Assembly: GCA_022059125.1 (NCBI GenBank)
Contig: JAEUWY010000001.1
Location: 992,001 to 1,056,000 of the forward strand
DNA length: 64,000 bases
From: Corynespora cassiicola
Taxonomy: Eukaryota > Ascomycota > Dothideomycetes > Pleosporales > Corynesporascaceae
Direction: 5' to 3'
Shown here: positions 32,124 to 42,544 of the stretch, piece after piece
Layout of the letters: every line of letters starts with the position of its first letter
Numbering within the stretch: position 1 is the first letter of the stretch
The notes under the pieces: model-generated
Seen by the model: only the letters and a program-made list of their open reading frames with translations
What the model was told of the DNA's origin: nothing
The model's database searches: none
Position numbers and translations under genes: made by a program

Positions 32124-32769
32124 CATATACAGTAGAGATAAGTACAGAGTTACTTTTTATTTAAATAATAAAGCTATAGGCTAGAGCTAATACGCTATAC
32201 TAGCAAGTCTCTCGTATCCAAAACTATTTAGATACAAATAAATTCCCTTTATCTCCTTGCTCTTAACCCTATTTATCAAAGTCAAAAACTACCAACCCTT
32301 CATTATCGTCCTATTTTATTCAGCAGATTTTGCGTGTTCTACATCTGGGTTCTGATCTTAAACGCAAAAATCTGCTAGAATCGGCTTCGAGCAGGTAGAT
32401 GCGATTGTGTGATCATATTCAAGTCTTATGGATGTCGGCCAGGTAGTTTTCCGTCTGGTTATGGCGATTGGGGGAGGGTCTTCAAGTGGTATAATAAGTT
32501 TTAGAGCTGTTTGTGATGATATCATATACAACAAATTGCTCGAGGGGGCCGTTGAGCTTGTACTATGGGATCTTAGAGGAATTGAAGACAGCGAGAAAGC
32601 GTATAGCTTACGATATGTTATTTTTGGGGAAAATAGTGTCAGTTCGTGACTGACCCATGCTGAAAGATGTGCTTATCCTTGTGACTCCTCTGAATTAGAC
32701 GCCTAAATATGTCGGCTTCTATGTCAAGTTTATGTAAGAAGAAGAGGGAGAAGAAAACAAAGGAGAGAG

Positions 32770-32778
32770 TATATAAAT
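32770..32778 (+). promoter_or_regulatory. TATA box ahead of a truncated ORF
   Basis: TATATAAAT is followed ~85 bases later by a strong initiation context (CACC ATG TCC) at 32863. The leader between is C/A-rich and contains a perfect TGACTCA (32821-32827). This looks like an intact promoter and leader. Confidence 0.55.
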
Positions 32779-32862
32779 TTCGAAGGCGGTGACAAATAAT
32801 TCTACACTCACATTCTGTTTTGACTCACCAGTAACTCCCAGCAAGTCATCCAACACAACACC

Positions 32863-32883
32863 ATGTCCCACTCCTCGATGTGA
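32863..32883 (+). CDS. Six-codon ORF downstream of a well-formed promoter
   Basis: ATG TCC CAC TCC TCG ATG TGA, in a strong initiation context after a TATA box and a leader. It ends after six residues. It may be the stub of a gene whose body was lost or mutated, or the first exon of a spliced gene, or an upstream ORF. Downstream DNA up to the minus-strand gene at 33201 shows no coding continuation that I can find. Confidence 0.3.
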   Translation: MSHSSM

Positions 32884-33200
32884 CAAAACTCAGGAAAAAC
32901 TCCAAAGCCAGTAAATTGATTGAATCCCATTTCTTAAACTCATAAAGTCTGGAGACTTCATGCATGCCGCAGAGAGCGAGCCTCCGCATCAAAATAAAGC
33001 TAGCTGCCGGGTATAGAACGCCAAAGTCACCAAAGCCCGCTCAGAGAAGGTGATATTATAGACACCCCAAACAAATAGCCAGGACTGCCAGTCAAACTCT
33101 GCTGGCCACACCTCCCCAGCATCTCTTTGTCAATTTTCCATCTCATCCTCTTTGACACCTAGTATCCATTCCGTTTGGTAGAAACACCTCACGATACCAC

Positions 33201-34598
33201 CTAGATATCCCTCACGAAATGGTACCTCCCAGAGCGATCCTTCCACAGCGTGCCCTGGCCCAATCCCCCACGCGAGGACCCACTCACCCTCTTCTCCTCC
33301 ACCCACTCTTCACTCCTCGCCTCATCATACTGCTCGATGGCCCCCAACTCCCTATCAGCGGGATCAACGCCATCACCCGACGACAGACGCCTGCCAAACG
33401 GCACCTTGGCACCTAGCTCGGGCGTGTCGTCGTTGCGCGGGACTGAATGGCCGGCCGGAAGACCGAGGCGGGCCTCAATGGAAGCGCGGGTCTGCTGGGC
33501 AACGACGTTGGATGACGATGGCGTGGTGCGCTTCTTGGACGGCGTGGCGGTGGAGTTTGGGTCGTTGGGCGCGAGGCCGGATGTGTTGAAGTAGTCGAAG
33601 GAGGGGGGGAGGACCATGCGGGTCGTGTTGTCGCGCATGAAGTCTAGAGTTTCGTTGTCGAGGCTGGCGGGGCGAGAGGGGCGGAGAGGGGTGGGGCCGA
33701 CGGGCTTGGTGAATGAGAAGGTTGGGGGAGAGATGAGGGGAGAGGGCATGTTGGAGGAGAGAGGGGAGTTCTGGAGGATGGGGCGCGAGATGGAGAGGCG
33801 GCTGATGTTGGAGAGGGAGACTTTGCGCGGAGGAGTAGGGCGTCGGTTGAGAAGGGAGGCCGGCGAGCCGCTGCTGCTTCGGAAGAAACGGCTGCCTGGT
33901 TCAGTGTCAGTACTATCTTGGGTTCCGCTGATGGCAGAATCTTGCTGCTCGGTAGGAGGTGTCATACTGCGACGCCGGAGCTCAGCGAGACTGGGCCGCT
34001 TCTTTGCAGCTTGAGGATCTTCGTAGACGGGCTCAAGACTGGTGCGCTGAGAGACCTTGCCTTTATCATGAGGCTCGCTGTGAAGGGGAGGAAAGGGAAT
34101 CGTGCCATTGTCCCAGGCCTTGGGCGCGAGGGAACCAGAGCTCGCCTTCTCGTCAGTACCAAAGGGCTGGAGAGAGTCGCCACGAGGAGGAAACGTGATC
34201 AGTCGAGAAGCGTCGCTGAGAGGCTCGGCGGGAAGCGGCCAATCCTTCTTTTCGTGGTTATACTCGTTGGTAGTGGTGTCTGACAGAAGACGGAATGCTA
34301 GTTCATCGACTTTAGCTTTCTTCTTTTCCAAAGCATGACCAATGCCCGTACACTTCTTTTTCAAATGATTGGACTGGATGTCAGCGTTGAAGCCCTCGGC
34401 AGATCCCTTGGAATCAGAGACGGTGGCTTTCTCGTCAAAGGTCGGAGCATTGACGAAGTGCGACGCTAGACAATAGGTTAACTTCTTGAGTGTGTGCTTG
34501 AGACGTAGTTCAAATGAACGGTGGGTGCGGTGACATGACCATGCAGAGGTCACGACAGGATTGAACTGACCTTTGGCCTTGAGATTGTTCTTCTTCAT
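33201..34598 (-). CDS. Unrecognised Ser/Pro-rich protein, 430 residues
   Basis: Two exons (34571-34598, 33201-34465) join across a 105-base intron (donor GTCAGT, acceptor CTAG) that has no stop and is a multiple of three. Spliced, it reads MKKNNLKAKASHFVNAPTFD. The first ~90 residues contain a helical patch HALEKKKAKVDELAFRLLSD. The rest is Ser/Pro/Thr-rich and disordered-looking, with repeated SP/TP sites (SLSNISRLSISRP, MPSPLISPPT). The end has a possibly conserved patch GRRLSSGDG.. and TLWKDRSGRYHFVRDI. I recognise no family. The gene ends about 300 bases from the truncated ORF at 32863. Confidence 0.72.
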   Translation of the reverse strand: MKKNNLKAKGQFNPVVTSAWSCHRTHRSFELRLKHTLKKLTYCLASHFVNAPTFDEKATVSDSKGSAEGFNADIQSNHLKKKCTGIGHALEKKKAKVDELAFRLLSDTTTNEYNHEKKDWPLPAEPLSDASRLITFPPRGDSLQPFGTDEKASSGSLAPKAWDNGTIPFPPLHSEPHDKGKVSQRTSLEPVYEDPQAAKKRPSLAELRRRSMTPPTEQQDSAISGTQDSTDTEPGSRFFRSSSGSPASLLNRRPTPPRKVSLSNISRLSISRPILQNSPLSSNMPSPLISPPTFSFTKPVGPTPLRPSRPASLDNETLDFMRDNTTRMVLPPSFDYFNTSGLAPNDPNSTATPSKKRTTPSSSNVVAQQTRASIEARLGLPAGHSVPRNDDTPELGAKVPFGRRLSSGDGVDPADRELGAIEQYDEARSEEWVEEKRVSGSSRGGLGQGTLWKDRSGRYHFVRDI

Positions 34599-35565
34599 CT
34601 TGAATACAACTGTATGCTGAAGCTCTCGTAGCGGTGGTGTGGGCGAAAAGCGCAATAGATAACTTTTGAGCGCGCGGTATGTCCCGTAATTGTCAAGCTC
34701 GCAAGGCCAAAGATAAGCAGCGGGCAAAAGTTGCCAAAGGAGTGGAGGTGTGAAGACAGTGCGCTAGTCGCGTACCGTGAAGTGGCGTAGGTGACGGGGG
34801 GGAGGGAGAGGTGGGAGGTGAAGAGGTGACGAGTTGGTGGCGGGTGCAGGCGACACGGACAAAAGAAGGGCTGGGTGAGGAGAGTGACGTGAAAAAGTGA
34901 TACTGGAGTATTGTGCGAAGGAGTGAAAGTGAAGATGGCGGGACCCGCTGGGTCGGACTGGGTGGAATAGAGGAACAAAAGTATTGGACCACAAACATCG
35001 TCACTTTCACTATCATTGGAACCCGGTTTAAGCGTAACACCCCTTGCCGTAGCAAGGTGAGCATTAAGCCCATTTTTTTTTACTGATTTTTTGTCTGTTG
35101 TGTGTTGTGTTGTAGATATGATCGAGTGTCGAATCGTGCCTGGATCCAAAGCTGGACAGCAGAGTGTCGAAGGGGTGGCGGCGTCCACAACGCAGGCCAA
35201 ACCACCCGAAGGGAATACCAAAGCTATCCGGGGTACCAAACCTGTAACCCCAAATTCACATCCGTCCCGTAAACACCCTGCTAAAACCATGTGACCGTCC
35301 ATGACCAGGAATAGTGCCAACCAATGCCCTGAACCGTGACTTGATCCACACCCCAGTTTATCACCACATCCACCACGGCCGTGACATGGACCCGCCACAG
35401 CCAAAAACGCCGATAACTCCTACAAGTGATGGAAAAAAAAGACAGTGTCGCCGCTGGGGACATTAACATGACCACATTGAACCAAAAATATAGACAAATG
35501 AAACGACTAGAGTTGATGTAACTGCGAAAATACAAACCTACAATAGATGGTGGAAGACTCCAGAA
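34599..35565. other. Intergenic stretch between two minus-strand genes
   Basis: About 970 bases holding the upstream region of the Ser/Pro-rich gene and the 3' side of the Edc1-like gene. Open frames here have no recognisable content. No repeats or RNA genes are seen. Confidence 0.4.
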
Positions 35566-37206
35566 CTACCTGACGCCTGTGGTATCTCCTGCGACTGACA
35601 TGTTAAGCAAGCGCTTCAAGTCCTGCTCCAGAGCGGAATTATCAGACTGCTTGGGAGTGGTGGAAACGGAATGTTGTTTCGCTTGAACAGATGAAGGAAT
35701 GAAAGACATAGTGGTGCTGGCCTTGGGCATGGAAATGGGAGGCGAATGCACATTTCCGTTGGGAGAGCCGCTGATGGTGGCATGAGGATGGGAATCAGGC
35801 CGCGGGTGGAATGGGCGCCGTCCTGGGGTCCTCGGTTTGCGATTATTGGGTGGCTCCCGGTAAGGCTGGTTGTGGGGGACGGAGCCGCGTCGAGGGCTAA
35901 CTGGACCGCTGAGGACATTGTCAAGATAGTGACGAGACACAGCATTGGGGTCTTGCTGAAACTGGGGAGGAGATACGGGAGCAAAGCCGCCCTGTTGCAT
36001 GAGAGGGGAGTCTGCGGTGATTTCGGTGCGCAAACCGGAGTTGTGTCTCGGAGAGTCGGCTTGGATCTGTTTGAACAGAGGAGAAAGATTCTTGCTGTTT
36101 CCATAGAAAAAGTCCGAGGACTGAGCGGCGGGGACCGGAGTGGTGGGCCCCGAAGCGCTGCGGAACGGAGACCTGCCGTCGTAGAATGGAGAAGGAGTGT
36201 GGTGTCGCGAGGAGGGGTCCGAAGGTGCGTGTTCTGCTGGTTGGGGGGTGGAGTTTACGGTATTCTTCGAAATAGACAGCCGATTAAGGAGATCTTGCAT
36301 GGGATCAGATGCAGCAGGATGTGCACCATTGGAGAGCTGGGGAACCTTGGACGGTTCAGTTACGGAGCGGAAAGCCTGAGGAGAAGCACTCGGGGGGGAG
36401 TTGCGCGGATTCCTGGCTTCACCGTCAAGTTCTATGGGGAAGACGGTATTGAGCGAACTGTAGGAATCGTGCTTGACATGGTTGGGCCTGCCATTGGTCG
36501 AGGGTGGCTGGGGGGAATTGAATGCGGCCGAGGCCGGACTGCCGTTCCCATTCCGGGCCTTCTCTGCCCTGTCGGCTTTGAAAAGCATGTCCAAGGGGGA
36601 ATCTTCATGACGAGGAGGCACCGGGATGGGTGCACGGGATGGGGAGGGCGGAGACGGGGTGGGGGAAGAAGCCGAATCGGAGCCGTCCTCGGGCGGCGGG
36701 GTGGGAATGCCTGTCCGCGGCTTCGCGGGGACAGACTTGGAGAGGAATTTGGGGATGGGCAGCTTGTTGGCAGCGGGCGACGCATTGAAGGAGGCGCCGG
36801 CATATGCGCCCTGGACCTTTACCGGAGTGGAGTGGTTGATGGGGGCAAGTTCGGAGTCGGTCAAGGAGGCTGTCGCGACCGCAGATGGCGAGAAGACGCG
36901 GTCCGAGGCGGGCTGTGAGTTTGTGTGCTTCTTCGCATTCCGGGGGCCCTTGGGAAAGTGTACGTCTTCGCTCGAGAAGACGGCGCTGTCTGAGAAGGCC
37001 GGGTCGTGGAGGGGCGCGGCCTTGTGCGCGGCGGCGGCTTGGGCGTCGCCGTGGGGATGCGCATGGCCATTGGGGGCGCGATTACCTCTGCGCCGGCGCT
37101 GCGACGCATTGCCGTTGTTGGCGGGCGGCGTCTGGGTAGCGCTCTTGGAGTGGTGGTGCTTGCCCCGAGGGGCCCGTGGCGATGACGTGTTTTGCGTGCT
37201 CGACAT
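35566..37206 (-). CDS. Edc1/PNRC-like mRNA decapping activator
   Basis: Single exon, 546 residues from MSSTQNTSSP. Nearly all is disordered (Ser, Pro, Asn, His). The key piece is at residues about 134-160: YAGASFNASP then LPIPKFLSKS. This is the PNRC motif (FAGASFHASPxxxxLPxPxF) that fungal Edc1 and human PNRC use to bind the EVH1 domain of Dcp1 and stimulate decapping by Dcp2. Short helical pieces follow: SPLDMLFKADRAEKAR and, at the end, LEQDLKRLLNMSVAG. The role in P-body mRNA decay is inferred from this motif. I place no gene symbol because the length and flanks are not diagnostic. Confidence 0.8.
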   Translation of the reverse strand: MSSTQNTSSPRAPRGKHHHSKSATQTPPANNGNASQRRRRGNRAPNGHAHPHGDAQAAAAHKAAPLHDPAFSDSAVFSSEDVHFPKGPRNAKKHTNSQPASDRVFSPSAVATASLTDSELAPINHSTPVKVQGAYAGASFNASPAANKLPIPKFLSKSVPAKPRTGIPTPPPEDGSDSASSPTPSPPSPSRAPIPVPPRHEDSPLDMLFKADRAEKARNGNGSPASAAFNSPQPPSTNGRPNHVKHDSYSSLNTVFPIELDGEARNPRNSPPSASPQAFRSVTEPSKVPQLSNGAHPAASDPMQDLLNRLSISKNTVNSTPQPAEHAPSDPSSRHHTPSPFYDGRSPFRSASGPTTPVPAAQSSDFFYGNSKNLSPLFKQIQADSPRHNSGLRTEITADSPLMQQGGFAPVSPPQFQQDPNAVSRHYLDNVLSGPVSPRRGSVPHNQPYREPPNNRKPRTPGRRPFHPRPDSHPHATISGSPNGNVHSPPISMPKASTTMSFIPSSVQAKQHSVSTTPKQSDNSALEQDLKRLLNMSVAGDTTGVR

Positions 37207-38106
37207 GTAGTAGCGCGCTCTATGGAGAGGGTCGTGTGGCTATGGGGGGAGGGACGAGAGCTATCTCGAGGGTCGTCGACGGGCGGTGGTGGCGCAGGCC
37301 GTCGAGAGGGAGCGGGTGGATGGGGGTGGTGAGGCTGAGGGTGTTCGGGTATGCAGACGGCAAGAGATGGCAATGGAGGTAGAGGTGGAGGCGTGCGAGG
37401 TTGAAAGGTTCATATCCAGACCGAGAGAGCTTAGGGGTGGGGTGAGGCCAGAGGACCAGCGGACCAGTTGGGAGTGGAGAGTCGCGAGGGAGAGAAGCGG
37501 GAGGGGGTGGGGAGGAGGAGACGTTATATCGGGCGACTGAGCGGAGTCGCTGGGCTGGGCAGCCTTGTTTGTCTCTCACAGCCTGAAATGGGCCAAGGCC
37601 GGTGGCGCGACTGGCAAATGGCGAATGGCGGCGTAGGGCTGAGTCGCTCGGGGAACAGGGCGCGCGGTGAAGGAGGGCACGAGAGGGCAGAGTAGAAATG
37701 TCCAAATGTCTTTTTTGCCCGGCTTCGCGGCGACGTTTCCATTAGAGTTGGGCGCGACAGGACTTCACCCGCCCGTCGAGCCAGAGAATGGTGGGGGCTT
37801 GGCGCCGGTTGACGCAGCATTTGGGTCGCCCTCTCCCCAGGCCACCGCAGGCGAAGCTGCTGCAGCCTGCCTGACTGACCTCACCTACATCCCCGGCCTC
37901 TACCCTGCCTCTAACACTCCCTCTCTGGCGACGACGCCCCGAGCTGCCCGCAACACTTCTCACCCGCCTGCATCCAGGACCGCCCTGCCCCGCCGTCCCC
38001 GCCGTCCCCATCCACTCCATTGCAGCCGCCCAGCCGCCGCAGCTCGCCAGCTCCCCGCCAGCTCCCCCGCCGTATTCATCCCGCCTGCTATTCATCCGCC
38101 GCCGCC
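37207..38106. promoter_or_regulatory. Divergent promoter between the Edc1-like gene and RBX1
   Basis: 900 bases between two outward start codons. The half near RBX1 is C-rich, as in fungal leaders. I see no TATA box that stands out. Confidence 0.4.
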
Positions 38107-38653
<547 letters not shown>

Positions 38654-38884
38654 TTGTGTGGCTGGCAACACGAGTGCGGAGGGCAGGAGGAATTCATCAG
38701 CCTCCTCGGTATTCATCACGGTCGTACGGCGTCGTTTCGGAGCAGACATTATCATCAGGGAAGGCTTGACATGGCCATGGTAGTAGAGACGAATCCATCG
38801 TCCATGACAAAACAAGTTGCATTTGTGCCGTAACTCCAGAGAAAATGATTCCCCCCTCCCCCCCATTTTGTGACCACTGCGTGA

Positions 38885-39318
38885 CTAACCCATCTTCTCG
38901 CCGCCGACGTCGATGGTCACGCCCGAGGCGGCAGACAGCGGTGGCAGCCAGGGCTCCGGGTTCTTGTTGTAGAAGGGCCAGGGCGGGATGGTGACGAGGA
39001 AGGTCAGGGCGGTGCCGGCGAGGCCAACGTAGAGGGCCAGGCGGATGTCCTGGTTGACGAAGCCGACGAGGAAGGCGACAATCTATCCGCGTGGGTGAGC
39101 GGTGCGGCATTTAAGGGAGGGGGAAGGTCAAGCGCACTCCAGCAGCGCCGAGCAGCACGGTGGTGAGCAGCTCAGCGAGTCGTTGGCCCTCGAAGTCCTG
39201 CATGGGGGGAACGGAGGAGATTAGCTAGTGCACGGCATGGCAACGGGCGGGATCCGGGACGACGCACGATCTGGCCTTCGACGGCATCGCGCACCTGGTC
39301 GAGCAGCTGGTCGGCCAT
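38885..39318 (-). CDS. SPC1: Signal peptidase complex subunit 1 (SPC1/SPC12)
   Basis: Three exons (39268-39318, 39138-39197, 38885-39082) give 102 residues starting MADQLLDQVRDAVEGQI. The joined middle reads DFEGQRLAELLTTVLLGAAG|IVAFLVGFVNQDIRLAL, then YVGLAGTALTFLVTIPPWPF and YNKNPEPWLPP. Two membrane segments with a short loop and both termini in the cytosol are typical of SPC12. It is a non-catalytic subunit of the ER signal peptidase. Convergent with RBX1: about 230 bases separate the stops. Confidence 0.93.
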
Positions 39319-40579
39319 GGCGGGAGCAGGCGGAGTGGAGGAGGAGGATGGGGTGGTTGTGGTGGTGCAGGTAGGTAGCTAGCCAGGGCTGGCGGCGATG
39401 TGGCTTCTGGCCCCGGCTGGGCTGGGTGCTGCCGGCCAGGAACCCATCCCCGGGCGACCAGGGGCAGAGCCTCAGCTCAGCAGCTGGGCGTATGGCATGG
39501 CTGCACGCGCAGACACATGCGGTTGGGAGCCTGTGCAGTGCCGGCCTGCCTAGCTCTGCCAGTCGATGGCGCCGGCCGAGGCGTGCGTACAGGACGAGCC
39601 GCCGCGATTCCGCTGTGGTGCTGCTACAATTACGTACCGCAGGCCCTTTTTGCTCCCTCTGGTCCTCGCCCGGCCTCTCCAGCCGTCGCTGGCGGCCTCT
39701 GAGGGGCAGCCCGGCCGCCAAGCGCGAGGGCTCGGCACAGCGCCCAAATGCGCGGCCGCTGACTCAAGCAACCGCCGCCTCCACGGCCTTTTAACTAACT
39801 TTTCCCTACCCGACCGGATCCTCCTCTTCCTCCCACAACAACCACCACGTCCTTTTGGACTTGCATCTGTACTGCCCCCGCACACGCTGCCCCCCGAGTC
39901 TTGTTCGGATATTATTTGTACGCCCGTTCCTCGTGCATCTGCTCCCGCTGCCTGCATCGCCGCGCCGCGCTCCGCCCTTTGTCCCTGCTCCGTCGCGCTG
40001 ACCTTTCTCTCCACCCCAGCCCGAAACTGATAGAAACTCGCTCCACGCCGACGGTTTCGCCGCCTGCGACTGATCCATCACTTGGGTTTTCGCTCCAGTC
40101 GCCCACCCCCTTCGACGCTCCCCGACGCCACGGCGTCCCGATCCACTCAAACCATCAAGTTGGCGGGCCTCTACATCCACAAGTTCTCCTTCGTTCGCCC
40201 TCTCCTCGGCCCAAAAGCGTGGGTCTACGGAGGCGATTACAAGAAGCCTCCATAACTGGCCCTACCCGAGCTCACTTCATCGTCGACAGCCCAGAACCTC
40301 CGTCTCATCTCCTTCCCGATCCCGGTGTTGGGTGTGGAAGTTTGCCTGACGTCGCATTCCCCCGCAAGGGCTGAGTGTAGGGTGCAATTCCCTACGCGAA
40401 GCCTTCGTTCGCATTGAGCGCGCCGTCGAGGTGAGCGCTCACAAGCGACTCACCGGAATCGCCATAGTTCTTGCTGCGCAAGAGGGCGCATCTTCCCACC
40501 CGTCTTCCAAGCTGGCGTAATTGCGCCCACCCATCCCAAGATCGTCGGAGCCGTACTCATCGCCGCCTGAGTAGCCAAC
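39319..40579. promoter_or_regulatory. Divergent promoter and long leader between SPC1 and the CorA gene
   Basis: About 1.26 kb between start codons. The last ~700 bases are C/T-rich and lead into the CorA-type ATG; a GTGAGC donor (about 40431) and a GAG/TAG acceptor near 40572 could mark a leader intron, but this is not certain. Confidence 0.4.
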
Positions 40580-42544
40580 ATGACAGACACTCCGAGGTCC
40601 GACAAGTCCCAGACGAGGTTCAGCACCCCCGTGTCTGACCTCGACGACCACCGCCACCAGCCCGCATCGCTCCCGCGCGTCGACGCCGGTTCCCCATCGC
40701 GCTCCCGCAGGCCCACCTTTGCAAGCATTCACCAGCTGCCTGACCGTCCAAGCCTCTTGCTCCAGGTCAATGAGGCCCTCGAGGCTCACCAAGTCCATGC
40801 TCGAGACTTTGAGCAGGCTGTCGTCGACGATGACGGCACCCATTTGTCTCCCGAGAACGCCTACGGCCGCCGCGGTTCCCTCGTCGCAAGCCCAGTCGGA
40901 CGGCGCAACACCTTCAGGCGACCGCGCGACCCGACCGTCGACCGCCCGTCTAGGTCTAGGGACTCGTCGTCTTCGCGCTCCACGTCTCCCCCCAATTCAG
41001 TCGACGCCTTTGCCGATGGCCGCCGCCGCGACCGCGCAGGAACCATCAACAGCCGCGCCCCATCCGACCTGGACCTCGCCATCCAACGTACCATCTCTGG
41101 AGGCACCAGGCGCCGCCCGACTATTAGCGATGAGCGCCCAGAGGACGTTGCGCAGGCAGAGAAGACATCCGCGGCCAGCTCCGCCGAGGAGGACGTGTGC
41201 TTCCCAGTGCAGGAGGACCCAGGAAAGACCACCAAGATCGACTTTGAAGAGTTGGAGGAATTCGTGGCCGAGAACCAAACCAAGACGCCAATCGCCCAGC
41301 CCCTGCGTCACAAGGCAAGTGTAACCTCGCAGCTCTCCAGGCCCAAGGTCTTCGGCGATCTCCGCCCCAAGTCCAGGAACTCGACCCCTCCCAAGCCAGA
41401 CACCATCAATGACCCCGCCCTCGCGGAGAAGCTTGCCGAGGAGGGCCTCTCGCATGTCTTCAACAGCGAGAAGCACGGCCTTGGCAACGACACTGTCCTG
41501 AACCGATGGACCTTCTTCTCGTCCGAGCTCGACGATACCATCCACGCGGCCGACCTTGGTGGTCTGCTCATGCCTGGAGAGCAGTTCCGCGACCTCTTCG
41601 ATCTGCCACAGGACGGCGGCGTCTGGTGGCTAGACATGGTCAACCCCACCGAAGAGGAAGTGGTCGCCATATGCAAGGCCTTTGGTGTGCATCCCCTCAC
41701 CAGGGAGGACATTACGACCCAGGAGCCACGCGAGAAGGTCGAGCTGTTCCACCAGTACTACTTTGTCTGTTTTCGTTCATTCTACCAAGCAGACAAGACG
41801 TCCGAGTACTACCTCGAGCCTGTCAACTTCTATGCTGTTGTCTTCAAGGAGGGCCTGCTGACCTTCACCTTCTCCGAGAGTCCCCACGCCATCAATGTCC
41901 GCAAGCGTATCGGTCGACTCCGCGACTACATCAACCTCAGCAGCGACTGGGTCTGCTATGCCTTAATCGATGACATTGTCGATAGCTTCGCTCCCGTGCT
42001 TCGTTCCATTGAGACGGAGACGGATGCCATCGAGGACCAGGTTTTCACGGCTCGCATTGAAGACTCCCGGGAGATCCTCCGTGCCATTGGTGACTGCCGC
42101 AAGCGGGTCATGCATCTCCTGCGTCTGTTGGGTGGTAAGGCGGACGTCATCAAGGGCTTTGCCAAACGCTGCAACGAGAACTACAACGTTGCACCTCGCG
42201 GAGATGTGGGCCTCTACCTGTCCGACATCCAGGACCACGTCGTCACCATGATGTCCAACTTGGGTCACTTTGAGAAGATGCTCTCTCGTTCGCACTCCAA
42301 CTACTTGGCCCAAATCAATGTCGACCAGGTCATCCAGGGCACCGAGTCCAACGTCACGCTTGGCAAGGTCACGGTCATTGCAACCATCCTGGTTCCTCTG
42401 AACTTGATCTGTGGTCTGTTCGGAATGAACGTCAAGGTACCTGGCCAAGATGGAAGCCTGGGCTGGTTCTTCGGCATTCTGGGCACCATTATCCTGTTTG
42501 TATGCTCTTGCCTGCTTGTTGCCAGGCGTTTGCGGTACATTTGA
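40580..42544 (+). CDS. CorA-type magnesium transporter, Mnr2/Alr1 family
   Basis: Single exon, 654 residues. The first ~270 residues are Ser/Arg/Pro-rich and cytoplasmic. The CorA core begins at NRWTFFSSELDDTIHAADL and continues with GGVWWLDMVNPTEEEV, VHPLTREDITTQEPREKVEL, a long helix (SIETETDAIEDQVFTARIED, DCRKRVMHLLRLLGG) and two membrane segments near the end. The signature GMN lies at residues about 615-617 (CGLFGMNVKVPG), just after the first membrane helix. It should move Mg2+ across plasma or vacuolar membrane: Alr1 at the plasma membrane and Mnr2 at the vacuole share this form, and I cannot tell which applies. Long leader region upstream. Confidence 0.93.
   Translation: MTDTPRSDKSQTRFSTPVSDLDDHRHQPASLPRVDAGSPSRSRRPTFASIHQLPDRPSLLLQVNEALEAHQVHARDFEQAVVDDDGTHLSPENAYGRRGSLVASPVGRRNTFRRPRDPTVDRPSRSRDSSSSRSTSPPNSVDAFADGRRRDRAGTINSRAPSDLDLAIQRTISGGTRRRPTISDERPEDVAQAEKTSAASSAEEDVCFPVQEDPGKTTKIDFEELEEFVAENQTKTPIAQPLRHKASVTSQLSRPKVFGDLRPKSRNSTPPKPDTINDPALAEKLAEEGLSHVFNSEKHGLGNDTVLNRWTFFSSELDDTIHAADLGGLLMPGEQFRDLFDLPQDGGVWWLDMVNPTEEEVVAICKAFGVHPLTREDITTQEPREKVELFHQYYFVCFRSFYQADKTSEYYLEPVNFYAVVFKEGLLTFTFSESPHAINVRKRIGRLRDYINLSSDWVCYALIDDIVDSFAPVLRSIETETDAIEDQVFTARIEDSREILRAIGDCRKRVMHLLRLLGGKADVIKGFAKRCNENYNVAPRGDVGLYLSDIQDHVVTMMSNLGHFEKMLSRSHSNYLAQINVDQVIQGTESNVTLGKVTVIATILVPLNLICGLFGMNVKVPGQDGSLGWFFGILGTIILFVCSCLLVARRLRYI

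Larger units (their letters stand above)
30600..32420. other. AT-rich island with RIP-like composition
   Basis: Runs of A and T dominate (for example a TA microsatellite at about 32104-32123 and long poly-A/T blocks), with sharp borders against GC-rich flanks. In Pezizomycotina such blocks commonly mark old repeats altered by repeat-induced point mutation. I see no intact transposon frame in it, but it holds a small coiled-coil gene (30961-31365). Confidence 0.6.

Noticed and set aside
32428..32649. A 73-residue plus-strand frame in the AT-rich flank
   Set aside because: No family, no leader features, weak composition; likely chance.
36000..36920. A 390-residue plus-strand frame
   Set aside because: Antisense of the Edc1-like gene; Gly/Arg-rich because of the Ser/Pro codons opposite.
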